A stretch of DNA of 64,000 bases, from positions 7,990-71,989 of the forward strand of contig CAZNIS010000024.1 in assembly GCA_964573105.1 (NCBI GenBank), given 5' to 3'. The position numbers were made by a program, and so were the translations under genes. Origin of the DNA: CAKZSB01 sp964573105 (lineage in GTDB: Bacteria; Pseudomonadota; Gammaproteobacteria; Granulosicoccales; Granulosicoccaceae). The notes under the pieces were generated by a model that was not told the DNA's origin, did no database searches, and saw nothing but the letters and a program-made list of their open reading frames with translations. This document shows positions 1-7,412 of this stretch, one piece after another. The first letter of the stretch is position 1; each line of letters starts with the position of its first letter.

Positions 1-515
1 AGCGTGAAGCCATTGATGGTCGAGATCAGTTCAGGTATCGCGAACGCGGACACCACGCCCAGCTTTTTGGTTTTGGTCAGCTCCGCTGCAGCCATGCCCA
101 TCAGGTAGGCGCCTTCGTAGTATTTGGCGGTGAACGGTGAAAAGTTCTTGGCGGTCTTGTAGCCGGAGGCGTGCAAAAAGGTGCGCTCCGGGTTGCGCTT
201 GGCGAGCTTCAGACCGGCGTTCATATAGCCGAATGAACCGAGTAGCAGGAACTCGTGGCCGTCACCGACCATTTTGTTCATGATGCGATCGGCGTCCGGG
301 CCTTCCTGAATATTTTCAATCGTGCTGACATTCACCTTGTCGCCATACTTCTCCTTGACCGCGGCGATTCCCTCGTTCAGTGCATGTGACCAGCCGACAT
401 CGGCGATCGGCGAGGGCAGCAGCACACCGATCTCAAGGGTCTCCGCCCTGATGGCAGAGCTGAATAAAATACCAGTAGTGGCCATCGCGGCCAGCATTGT
501 CGTCAAGCGTTTCAT
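1..515 (-). CDS. BMP-family (PnrA-like) ABC transporter substrate-binding protein, 3' end cut by window edge
   Basis: Periplasmic binding protein of the basic-membrane-protein type, a family that binds purine nucleosides and related compounds for ABC import. The visible 171 residues start with a signal peptide (MKRLTTMLAA, hydrophobic core, cut near SAIRA/ETLEIG). Family features follow: a GVLLPSPIADVGW strand, a stretch describing the GPDADRIMNKM helix, and LLLGSFGYM. A GGAGAGAG ribosome-binding site precedes the ATG at 513-515. It is the last visible gene of the minus-strand operon that begins near 4567. The neighbouring purine-type amidohydrolase fits purine uptake. The C-terminal half and the permease and ATPase genes lie outside the window, so substrate and completeness cannot be judged. 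Confidence 0.85.
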   Translation of the reverse strand, partial: MKRLTTMLAAMATTGILFSSAIRAETLEIGVLLPSPIADVGWSHALNEGIAAVKEKYGDKVNVSTIENIQEGPDADRIMNKMVGDGHEFLLLGSFGYMNAGLKLAKRNPERTFLHASGYKTAKNFSPFTAKYYEGAYLMGMAAAELTKTKKLGVVSAFAIPELISTINGFT

Positions 516-557
516 CGCTATCTCTCTCCGGGTTGATTAATAAAGTGGCAGAGTGGC

Positions 558-1943
558 CTAAAGGTTTGCATATACCACGCGCTCGACGTGTGCCTGTGCC
601 TCGGCAACCATCTGTTGCTCATCGAGCCCTGGAAACTCACCGTTGCGCCAGACGATACGACCGTTGATCATGGTGAGATCCGTTGGTGTGGTGATGCCGA
701 CCTTGGCAATCAGGCTCTGTGGATCGTGGGTGGCACCGATATATTCCACCTTGCGGGTATCGAGCATGAAAAGATCGGCCGCCTGACCTGTCGCCAGCGA
801 GCCCAGGTCAGGACGGCGCAGAAGATCGGCACCGCTGCGCGTGGCATAGTGCAGAAAGGTGTGCGGGTCCGGCACCGCAAAGTCATGTTGCGATGCAACC
901 AGCGCCTGCAGCATATAGGCGCTGTGGATACAGTGCATGAGGTTGGAGTTGTCATTCGATGCGGCGCCGTCGACACCCAGCCCGATGCGCACACCGGCGG
1001 CCTGCATCTGTGCCAGCGGTGTGACTTCTGCGCCCACCAGATAGACGGGCTCTGGACAGTGCGAGACACCAGTCCGGGTGCGGCTGAGTGTGTCGATTTC
1101 GGCACCGTTTAGTTCCCAACAGTGCGCGAGCCAGACATCTGGCCCGACAAACCCGATCGATTCGCACCAGTCAACGGTGCGCATACCGGTGCGCTCGCGA
1201 ATGACTTCGCTTTCACCCTCGCCAACATGGCTGTGCAGCAGCACGTCGCTGGCGCGCGCCAGCGCGACGGACTCGGTAAAGGTGGCAGAGTAACAGTTGA
1301 CCGGCTGACAGGGCGCGAGCGCGACCTGACGCATACTGTAACGCGCCGGATCGTGGAAGTGTTCGATCAATCGTGTGCAGTCGGCGATAAATTCATCTGT
1401 GTTCTCGCGCATCTCATCCGGGATGGTGCTGCCCTCGGATTTTGGCAGCGTGTTACAGCCGCGGCCGGCGTGAAATCGCATTCCAAGCTTGTCGGCGGCA
1501 TCGAACTGGCGATCGATCAGGTACTTGCCGGCGTGGCGTGGAAAATTGTACTGGTGGTCAAACGCCGTGGTGCAGCCATGTTTGATCAGCTCGCCCATAG
1601 CGGCGATGCTTGAATGGTAAAAACAGTCTTCATCCAGCCGCGAAAACAGCGGATAGATTTTATCCAGCCATTCGAGTACCGAGAGTTTTGTCCAGTCCAG
1701 ATGAGCGTGATTGCGCACAAAACACTGGAAAAAGTGATGGTGGGTATTGATCAGCCCGGGGTATATAAAGTGGCCGGTGGCATCGATGACGGTGGTATCG
1801 GGCGGAAGATCAGAGGCGGGGATATCGGCATCGATACGCACCACTGATGGGCCGGTGACGAGTAGATCGGCGTGGCGATGCACGCGGTTGCTGGCATCGC
1901 AACTGACAATCGCGTCGCAGCCCTTGAACAGTGTGCTGCTCAT
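558..1943 (-). CDS. Amidohydrolase, 8-oxoguanine deaminase / hydroxyatrazine hydrolase-like
   Basis: Metal-dependent TIM-barrel amidohydrolase of 461 aa, full length for the TrzN/8-oxoguanine-deaminase group, which removes amino groups or other substituents from purines and triazines. The metal and catalytic residues are visible: HxH in the NTHHHFF motif (H68/H70), HSHVGEGESE (H239 and the following Glu), AHCWELN (H274) and GLGVDGAASND (D325). It starts with ATG overlapping the stop of the GST-like gene by four bases (ATGA), so translation is probably coupled. With the BMP-type binding protein downstream and the demethylase-like subunits upstream, a role in deaminating a (demethylated) purine is a reasonable inference. 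The exact substrate cannot be read from sequence. Confidence 0.85.
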   Translation of the reverse strand: MSSTLFKGCDAIVSCDASNRVHRHADLLVTGPSVVRIDADIPASDLPPDTTVIDATGHFIYPGLINTHHHFFQCFVRNHAHLDWTKLSVLEWLDKIYPLFSRLDEDCFYHSSIAAMGELIKHGCTTAFDHQYNFPRHAGKYLIDRQFDAADKLGMRFHAGRGCNTLPKSEGSTIPDEMRENTDEFIADCTRLIEHFHDPARYSMRQVALAPCQPVNCYSATFTESVALARASDVLLHSHVGEGESEVIRERTGMRTVDWCESIGFVGPDVWLAHCWELNGAEIDTLSRTRTGVSHCPEPVYLVGAEVTPLAQMQAAGVRIGLGVDGAASNDNSNLMHCIHSAYMLQALVASQHDFAVPDPHTFLHYATRSGADLLRRPDLGSLATGQAADLFMLDTRKVEYIGATHDPQSLIAKVGITTPTDLTMINGRIVWRNGEFPGLDEQQMVAEAQAHVERVVYANL

Positions 1944-2635
1944 TCGATCGCCCCGCTTGCGATGACTTTTGCGGCGTGCGGGCCGGGATCGCGCTCTTCG
2001 TGCAACTCGTAGATACCTGGCATGGTGACGAAACCGGGCAAACTGCGCAGCGCGTGTAGCCAGCTGCGAATTGCGGGATACGGGTCGTGTTCAATGCCGG
2101 CATCGGGGCTTAGCGCGGTGTAGGGAAAACAGGCGATGTCGGCCACGGTTGGCGCATCGCCGGCTAGCCATTGACACCCGCGTATGCGTTGTTCTGTCAG
2201 GTGGCTTTCCAGTTCGCGCAAGGCGATAGTCGCACCGGATCGGGCGGGCTCTGCGTCGATTGCTTTGTTCAACATGCTGTGCAGGCGCAACTCGCCGATG
2301 GTGGCGCCCAGCCGCGAGGCGAAACCGAGCCACTGCAACAGCTGCGCGCTTTGTTCAGCTGAGCTTGCCTGCGGCCACCAGCGTCGGTCTGTATCAAAAC
2401 GCTCGGCCAGCCAGACGAGCATCGCCTGGGTTTCAGTCAGTACCGCGCCGGTATCGGTAACCAGCACTGGCAGGGTGCCGGCCGGGTTGAGTTGCAGCAT
2501 CGCTTCGGATTTGTGCGCTCTTCCGGGATGAAAATCGACAGAGATGGCTTCGTAGTTGACGTTCAACAGGCTCGCCATCAAGCGTACCTTGTAGCAATTG
2601 CCGGACAGCACATAGTTGTAGAGGGTGAAAGCCAT
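1940..2635 (-). CDS. Glutathione S-transferase-like protein (possible NdmE-like structural subunit)
   Basis: GST-fold protein of 231 aa. The N-terminal thioredoxin-like domain (residues 1-80) carries NPAGTLPVL with the cis-proline and TETQAMLVWLAERF. The C-terminal helical domain contains the conserved WLAGDAPTVADIACFPY segment (about residues 156-173). It overlaps the preceding oxygenase subunit by one base (TGATG) and the next amidohydrolase by four bases. Known from the family: in Pseudomonas putida CBB5 a GST-like protein, NdmE, is an essential structural partner of the Rieske-less N7-demethylase NdmC. The neighbours here match that arrangement. Ordinary glutathione-dependent chemistry remains an alternative. 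Confidence 0.85.
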   Translation of the reverse strand: MAFTLYNYVLSGNCYKVRLMASLLNVNYEAISVDFHPGRAHKSEAMLQLNPAGTLPVLVTDTGAVLTETQAMLVWLAERFDTDRRWWPQASSAEQSAQLLQWLGFASRLGATIGELRLHSMLNKAIDAEPARSGATIALRELESHLTEQRIRGCQWLAGDAPTVADIACFPYTALSPDAGIEHDPYPAIRSWLHALRSLPGFVTMPGIYELHEERDPGPHAAKVIASGAIE

Positions 2636-3480
2636 CAGCGACTCTCAAGCGCGCCGTACCAGGCGCCACGCTTTTTCAGCCAGCGTCGATAGGATATCGA
2701 CGTCAGGTCCGCGCGAGTGGGAATTTCCAGACCTGGATCGAGCGGCAGTTTTCTCGGGATCTGATTTTCCAGAATTGATCGGTCCTGCAGAAAAATGAAT
2801 TGCTGGAACTGGATGAGATCGGCCATGGTGCTGGTGTCGTCATAGAGCGCCATCCACGGCCAGACATCACAGGTCTCTTCGTCGAGTGGCTGCACGAACA
2901 GCGCGATCACATCCATCGCGTCCGCGCGCTGCGGACAGGTTTTGTAGAGTATCGCAACCATCGGTGCGGGCACGCGATAGATATATTGGGTCTCGATGCC
3001 ACCCTCGGCAGATTTGGCCGCCTGCGGCTGGTAGAAGCGTATGTTGCTGGCGATGACCTCGTCTTTGCGCTCATCGATGTTGACATCGTACTTGTAGACT
3101 TCGGTGTGGGGCTCGGCGCCCAGCACATCGGTGTGTACGAACGGAAAATGCGCGATGTCGAGAAAATTCTCCACCGCCCGCAATGGCGAGCAGGCCACAC
3201 GCACGACACCGCACGGCACCAGTCGTCGACCTGGCTCCGCGGCTTCGGGGATGTCGAACAGTGGCATCGGATCGCGACCGGGCGACACCCACCAGTGATC
3301 AAAGGCCTGCTGCACTGCCAGCGATTCGCCATTGGCGCTGGCGATGAGTGTGCCATCGGCCTCGCCGCACAAGGTCAGCGCAGTCCCCAGCAGTTGAGTC
3401 TGGCGCGATTGCCCCGCAGCCAGTTCCGCTGTCATGGCGACCGGATACCAGTACTGCAGTGCGTGTTCGCGAGCGTTCAT
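2635..3480 (-). CDS. Rieske-oxygenase catalytic subunit lacking a Rieske centre (NdmC-like)
   Basis: 281-aa protein with the mononuclear non-haem iron domain of ring-hydroxylating oxygenases. N105, D108, H111 and H116 in ENFLDIAHFPFVH match the NxxDxxHxxxxH signature, in which Asp passes electrons and the two His bind iron. The N-terminus begins like VanA-type oxygenases (YWYPVAMTAEL, then LLGTALTL), but no CxH...CxxH cluster-binding motif is present. The domain appears eroded to about 65 residues. Electrons must therefore come from another subunit, most simply the Rieske protein encoded immediately upstream, whose stop it overlaps (ATGA). This mirrors NdmC, the methylxanthine N7-demethylase that lacks a Rieske centre. 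Substrate assignment is inference. Confidence 0.82.
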   Translation of the reverse strand: MNAREHALQYWYPVAMTAELAAGQSRQTQLLGTALTLCGEADGTLIASANGESLAVQQAFDHWWVSPGRDPMPLFDIPEAAEPGRRLVPCGVVRVACSPLRAVENFLDIAHFPFVHTDVLGAEPHTEVYKYDVNIDERKDEVIASNIRFYQPQAAKSAEGGIETQYIYRVPAPMVAILYKTCPQRADAMDVIALFVQPLDEETCDVWPWMALYDDTSTMADLIQFQQFIFLQDRSILENQIPRKLPLDPGLEIPTRADLTSISYRRWLKKRGAWYGALESR

Positions 3481-4157
3481 GTCTGCTCAGCCGAACTGGT
3501 TTCAGCATTGCGACGCACCGACTCGAGCCAGCGCGACAGCGCGATGCGAATATCGACGCTGAATGACGCGTCGATCAGTGCGTGGGCGATGACGCAACCG
3601 GTTTGCGGTTGCTGCAACGCGATGACAAGACCGGCCGGTGTGTCTGCCGCGTTGAGTGTCAGAATTAGCGGCGAATCGCCAACGTACTCGGGCGGACGAT
3701 CAATCTCGCAATCGGCTGGTGGCGGGGTCTGCGACAGCGCTGTGACAAGCGCCTGCGGTTCACAGTCCAGTGTCAGGCTTCGCAAGCCATCCCGCCCGGC
3801 TGGCAGGGGGATGGTCTGCACGTCGGATTCGGTGTCGAGCCAGATCAGCCCATCACTTTCGGACACATTGAAAATGGTTGGCCGAACCGTTTTCGGCGGT
3901 GTCAGCTCGGGGTGGGCGGGGATGTAGTGACAGTAGCCGGCACTGTTGTAGTGCCACCCATGATAGGCGCAAGCCAGCGACTCACCGCGCACGAAACCGT
4001 GTGACAGCCGCATTCCGCGATGCGGACAACGGTTTTCCCAGGCGTTGATAACGCCACTGGTACTGCGCCAGACCGCCACGTCATGCTGGCCGATCCGGGC
4101 GCGCATGACCTGGCGTGGCGCGAGATCGTTGGACAGACCAATGGGCTCCGAAGTCAT
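3477..4157 (-). CDS. Stand-alone Rieske [2Fe-2S] protein with unassigned C-terminal half
   Basis: 226 aa. Residues 1-115 form a Rieske domain of the oxygenase type: C44 and H46 in CPHRGM, C63 and H66 in CAYHGWHY, 16 residues between C-P-H and the second Cys. There is no mononuclear iron signature. Residues 120-226 (rich in Ala, Leu and Pro; ending RWLESVRRNAETSS) match no family I recognise and could be a docking domain. The gene overlaps both neighbours by four bases, so three proteins are translationally coupled. It probably supplies the missing cluster to the next gene product. No flavin or plant-type ferredoxin domain is attached, unlike NdmD, so a separate reductase is needed. Confidence 0.82.
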   Translation of the reverse strand: MTSEPIGLSNDLAPRQVMRARIGQHDVAVWRSTSGVINAWENRCPHRGMRLSHGFVRGESLACAYHGWHYNSAGYCHYIPAHPELTPPKTVRPTIFNVSESDGLIWLDTESDVQTIPLPAGRDGLRSLTLDCEPQALVTALSQTPPPADCEIDRPPEYVGDSPLILTLNAADTPAGLVIALQQPQTGCVIAHALIDASFSVDIRIALSRWLESVRRNAETSSAEQT

Positions 4158-4567
4158 GTGTGGTCGATTGGCTTTACAGGTGGCACGGAGTATCTTACGA
4201 ATTGCCGCGGTTGTCGATAGAACGTGTCGGGTGTGGCAATCTCACGACGGCTGACGGTGTCGACCTGCGCATCGATCGGACCCAGGCTGCACGCGACTTC
4301 CAGCGCTTCGACCAGCACGCGTTCGCCGCTGGCCTGCAGCTGGATCCGGTTTTGCGTCAAGCGCCTAACCCATCCTGACAGGTTCAGTAGCCGCGCTCGA
4401 CGCACTACCCAGTCGGCCATAGCGTCATCGCAAAACGAACCGTCGATGACAAGCTCAAGTGTCAACAGATCCTGCACGGCTTCTACAACTGTTGTCGATC
4501 GGCAGCTCACGCGACTCCGGGTGATGCGTTTTTTGCTGCAGGGCGATGCCAATTTTGCAGCAATCAA
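4154..4567 (-). CDS. Degenerate acylphosphatase-like protein
   Basis: About 137 aa from the first ATG. A later GTG or TTG near 4460-4480 would place translation just before the recognisable fold. From LTLELVIDGSF through NLSGWVRRL, QLQASGERVLVEALEV and LGPIDAQVDTV the sequence follows the acylphosphatase pattern strand by strand. The residues needed for catalysis are absent: the Arg of the usual GVGFR loop and the Asn of the GWVRN turn (here RR). It is therefore probably a non-enzymatic binding module. It is the first gene of the operon and overlaps the Rieske gene by four bases, which argues that it is expressed and used with that protein. Start uncertain. Confidence 0.6.
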   Translation of the reverse strand: MIAAKLASPCSKKRITRSRVSCRSTTVVEAVQDLLTLELVIDGSFCDDAMADWVVRRARLLNLSGWVRRLTQNRIQLQASGERVLVEALEVACSLGPIDAQVDTVSRREIATPDTFYRQPRQFVRYSVPPVKPIDHT

Positions 4568-4873
4568 CTGGGTTCAATTAATCCATCATAAACCAAAACG
4601 CTGCGACGGCATCAGCGCGCCAAGCGATATTGTGGCGCGTGTGTCTTATCGCAGCGCTGCTATCACAGTAACCAGGCACGCCGAGCAGTTGCACGGTGAC
4701 AAGATATGATGAAAGTGCCGACGCTCGCCAACTGTCAGTTGAAAAGAGGTGAGGACATTACGCGTAGCTTTTAAATTGATCTAAATCAAAAAAACGGTGC
4801 AGCACCTGGCCGGCTTATTGTGCAGCTCTTAACCGCATCGCTGTCACTGTTGACGTCATCGCCAGATTGCGAG
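4568..4873. other. Intergenic region upstream of the demethylase-like operon
   Basis: About 300 bases between the 3' end of the histidine kinase gene and the first gene of the minus-strand operon. I see no convincing gene in it. It becomes AT-rich around 4760-4800, where a perfect FNR-type box lies (annotated separately). It should hold the operon promoter and a long leader. Confidence 0.6.
4776..4789. promoter_or_regulatory. FNR/ANR-type box
   Basis: TTGATCTAAATCAA is an exact match to the FNR/ANR consensus TTGAT-N4-ATCAA, a 14-bp palindrome. It lies about 210 bases upstream of the first candidate start of the demethylase-like operon and downstream of the histidine kinase stop codon. The operon on the minus strand is therefore the most likely target. 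The sequence match is direct. Regulation by oxygen is inferred, and I did not find a convincing -10 at class II spacing. Confidence 0.6.
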
Positions 4874-6226
4874 TCATGCTGACTCACTTTGACGACTGAT
4901 CAGCGGTTGCTCGTAGTGGAAGCGAAATCCACCGCTCTCACCATTAGACAGCGTCAACTTGCCCTGTAGCTGCCGTGCAATTTCGTGGCAAATAGCAAGG
5001 CCGAGTCCGGCACCTGCACTGGTTGCCTGCTCGATGGGGCGATAGAACGGTTCGTGCAGTTTCTGCAGATGCTCGTCATCCACCCCCGGCCCTTCATCGC
5101 TGATAGTAAATATCGCGTGGTCCACTTGCTTGCGCAATTCAACGCGGATAACACCGGCCATTGGCGAGAACTTGATGGCGTTGGACAGCGCATTTCTCAC
5201 CAGATGCTGGAGCTGGTTGTTTTTGTCCCTGAGCGTGATTTCATCGTTAGGTTCGACGACGATTTCCAGATCCCGGTCTTCTGCAATGGCATAGAGATCG
5301 GCTATTTGGTCCCTGACCAGCGCATTGAGATTGACTGTGCTGGTTTGCCCGTCATCCAGCGCCTGTGCGCGGGCCAGATCGAGTAATTGATTGACCAGTC
5401 TTTGCAGCCGACGGGTACTGGCTTTCAGTGCCAGCTCGCGCTGGTGTCGTGCGTCGTTGTTTGCGGCTCGCTGCAGGTTGTCGATCTCCAGTGACAGCGC
5501 GGTGATGGGTGTGCGCAATTCGTGTGCGGCATCGGCGATGAATCGCTGCTGGCGCTGGTTGTACGCATTGTTCTTCTGCAACAACGATTCGATCGAAGAG
5601 ACAAATGGCAATACTTCCAGCGGAATGTCTTCGCGGCTGCTCAGATCGAGATCGAGCGTATCGCTGTCACTAATCGTTCGCCCGATGCGGTTTAACGGTT
5701 TAAAACTGTGTCGAACAACGAGTGTGACCAACAATGGTGCCAGTAGAAACAAACCAATCAAAGGCAATGCGGTATTGAGCGCGCTGTTCATGGCCATTTC
5801 AGTTTTAACGGCCAGTTTCTGTACCACGGCGTATCGAGTTTCAGTTTGTCTGTTTCCGGTGAGGTAGATCCGCCACAACTCTCCGCGTGCACCGACAGTG
5901 TGAAAGCCATCTGACAGCGATGGTTTGATTGGAAATCTCCCGTGTCGTCGCTTGCTCAGGGCCCACACCTGCACACCATCGTCTGTGTCGTGGTCATGGC
6001 GTCTATAGGTATCATCGCGCACTTCTATCTGGTTGTTGCGCACCAGTTGCGCAACTGACAACAGCGTTTCATCCTGAACATCACTGGCCTCGAGGTAGGC
6101 AGTAACAGCCGCTGCGATAGTGGCGAGAATCAACACCGCAAAAAAACAAATGAACAGCGCCGTGCGCAGCCGCCTGGACAATATTGGATTGCTGAGCGCT
6201 TGCGCTTTTGCAGGCCAGAGCCTCAC
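4874..6226 (-). CDS. Sensor histidine kinase (QseC/PmrB type)
   Basis: 450-aa inner-membrane sensor kinase. Two membrane segments (about residues 21-44 and 150-171) enclose a roughly 105-residue periplasmic sensor loop rich in His, Asp and Arg at residues 70-100. The HAMP-like linker is followed by the H box AAHELRTPIT with phosphoacceptor H235, the N box LVRNALSNAIKFSP, the G1 box SDEGPGVDDEHL and the G2 box GAGLGLAICHEIA. It overlaps the response-regulator gene by four bases (ATGA) as the second cistron, so the pair is co-translated. The signal is unknown. The His/Asp-rich loop would be compatible with metal or pH sensing, but that is only a suggestion. Confidence 0.93.
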   Translation of the reverse strand: MRLWPAKAQALSNPILSRRLRTALFICFFAVLILATIAAAVTAYLEASDVQDETLLSVAQLVRNNQIEVRDDTYRRHDHDTDDGVQVWALSKRRHGRFPIKPSLSDGFHTVGARGELWRIYLTGNRQTETRYAVVQKLAVKTEMAMNSALNTALPLIGLFLLAPLLVTLVVRHSFKPLNRIGRTISDSDTLDLDLSSREDIPLEVLPFVSSIESLLQKNNAYNQRQQRFIADAAHELRTPITALSLEIDNLQRAANNDARHQRELALKASTRRLQRLVNQLLDLARAQALDDGQTSTVNLNALVRDQIADLYAIAEDRDLEIVVEPNDEITLRDKNNQLQHLVRNALSNAIKFSPMAGVIRVELRKQVDHAIFTISDEGPGVDDEHLQKLHEPFYRPIEQATSAGAGLGLAICHEIARQLQGKLTLSNGESGGFRFHYEQPLISRQSESA

Positions 6227-6882
6227 GTCTTTGGTACCATCCAGCCCAGCCCACGAACGTTTTTAATCGCGCGCTTCTCGGTCTTTTTCCGCAACGAGTG
6301 GATCAGAAACTCAATCGCATTGCTGTTGATCTCCTCGTCCCAGCCATAGACTTTCTCCTCCAGTTCTTCTCTGGAGTAGATGCGGCCAGGCGAACGAAGC
6401 AGCGCATGGATCAATCGGTACTCCTTGCCCGTCAGCTCAATCGGTTGATCTCGAAACGATGCGGTTTTGTCAGCCGGATCGACAGTAAACTCTCCGTTCC
6501 CGAGCAGTGGCTGGCCGCTACCCGAATGACGCCGTGCAACAGCGCGGATACGGGCCATCAATTCATCGACCTGAAACGGTTTCACGAGGTAGTCATCGGC
6601 GCCCAGATCAAGACCCGCGATGCGATCTTCCAGCGCATCGCGTGCAGTGATAATAATCACCGGCACGCTGTTACGTTTTTGTCGTATCTTCCGCAGCACA
6701 GTCAGCCCATCCTGTTTCGGCAGGCCGATGTCCAGCAACACCAGTTCGAACATACCCGCGTCAATGCTCGCAAGCGCGGTACTTCCGTCTGTGACCCAGT
6801 CGGCAGCCAATCCGGCATCCTGCAGGGCGCTGGATATGGCTGCCGCAATCTGGGTGTCATCTTCGACGAGCAAAATTCGCAT
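6223..6882 (-). CDS. OmpR-family response regulator (QseB/PmrA type)
   Basis: 219-aa two-domain regulator. The receiver domain begins MRILLVEDD and contains D51 (LVLLDIGLP) as phosphoacceptor and the conserved Lys in YLVKPF. The C-terminal winged helix (ELTGKEYRLIHALL, SREELEEKVYGW, VRGLGW) is of the OmpR/PhoB class. I placed the start at the ATG at 6880-6882, because the reading frame upstream encodes a low-complexity Arg-rich extension with no homology to receivers. It lies 17 bases downstream of the small membrane protein gene and overlaps the kinase gene. It presumably controls its own operon or genes for envelope stress or transport. Confidence 0.93.
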   Translation of the reverse strand: MRILLVEDDTQIAAAISSALQDAGLAADWVTDGSTALASIDAGMFELVLLDIGLPKQDGLTVLRKIRQKRNSVPVIIITARDALEDRIAGLDLGADDYLVKPFQVDELMARIRAVARRHSGSGQPLLGNGEFTVDPADKTASFRDQPIELTGKEYRLIHALLRSPGRIYSREELEEKVYGWDEEINSNAIEFLIHSLRKKTEKRAIKNVRGLGWMVPKT

Positions 6883-6899
6883 AGGGCGGATGATACGAA

Positions 6900-7220
6900 C
6901 TATCCGGCAACCTGGCCACGTTCGTCGGCGCTCATTTCGGCCTCGATAGTGGTCTCGGCAGCCGCAAGGTCTCGTTCGAGCTTTGCCTTCATCGCCCACA
7001 TCGCAACCGCAAGCAGCGGTAGCAGGGCCAGTGACGCCAGAATCAGCACAGCGCCGGCAAGAAATGCGGCCACACCGATGCCTATCGCCGCCAGTAGCGC
7101 CAGCGGGCGAACTACCCAGCGAGTGAAGTTGTCGTCGCTTTCCATCGAAAAAGCTTTCTTCAGATCAAATTGACGCAGGGTGACGCCATCGATGTTGACC
7201 GTATTGGTGGTATTGATCAT
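6900..7220 (-). CDS. Small two-helix membrane protein
   Basis: 106 aa with no family I can name. The centre (about residues 36-74) is strongly hydrophobic: two adjacent membrane helices separated by a short turn (PLALLAAIGIGVAAFLAG, then LASLALLPLLAVAMWAM). They are flanked by a polar N-terminus and an acidic C-terminal helix with coiled-coil character (KLERDLAAAETTIEAEM). It has a good GGAG site seven bases before its ATG and leads the operon with the response regulator and kinase, with a 17-base gap. A role as an accessory or target of the two-component system is plausible from position only. Confidence 0.7.
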   Translation of the reverse strand: MINTTNTVNIDGVTLRQFDLKKAFSMESDDNFTRWVVRPLALLAAIGIGVAAFLAGAVLILASLALLPLLAVAMWAMKAKLERDLAAAETTIEAEMSADERGQVAG

Positions 7221-7275
7221 TGAGTTCTCCAGTTCAGTTGCTTAGTGGATCAGCGTTTTTGCTGATGGGAGAACT
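7221..7275 (-). promoter_or_regulatory. Leader hairpin that could mask the ribosome-binding site
   Basis: In the transcript of the small-membrane-protein operon, the segment GGAGAACT holding the Shine-Dalgarno sequence (7223-7230) is perfectly complementary to AGTTCTCC about 40 bases upstream (7268-7275). Between them sits an inner stem ATCAGC/GCTGAT (7249-7254 and 7261-7266) with an A-rich loop. Folding would close the ribosome-binding site. The pairing is visible. A switch or thermometer role is inferred. Confidence 0.4.
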
Positions 7276-7412
7276 ATATGGCGCGAAAATTAGCGATAAC
7301 TTAGCGTGGCTGGCTTTGGGCCGAAACCGCTATGTTTACCCCGATATGCCGCTAACGCGGCCAACGATCCCGCCTTTTTCGCGCGCGAACAGCACAGATA
7401 ACCCAGCGCTGA

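Noticed and set aside
2800..3927. Long plus-strand reading frame (375 codons) opposite the Rieske genes
   Set aside because: It is the antisense shadow of two well-supported genes, has no recognisable domain, and is biased in His and Arg as expected for reverse-complement coding sequence.
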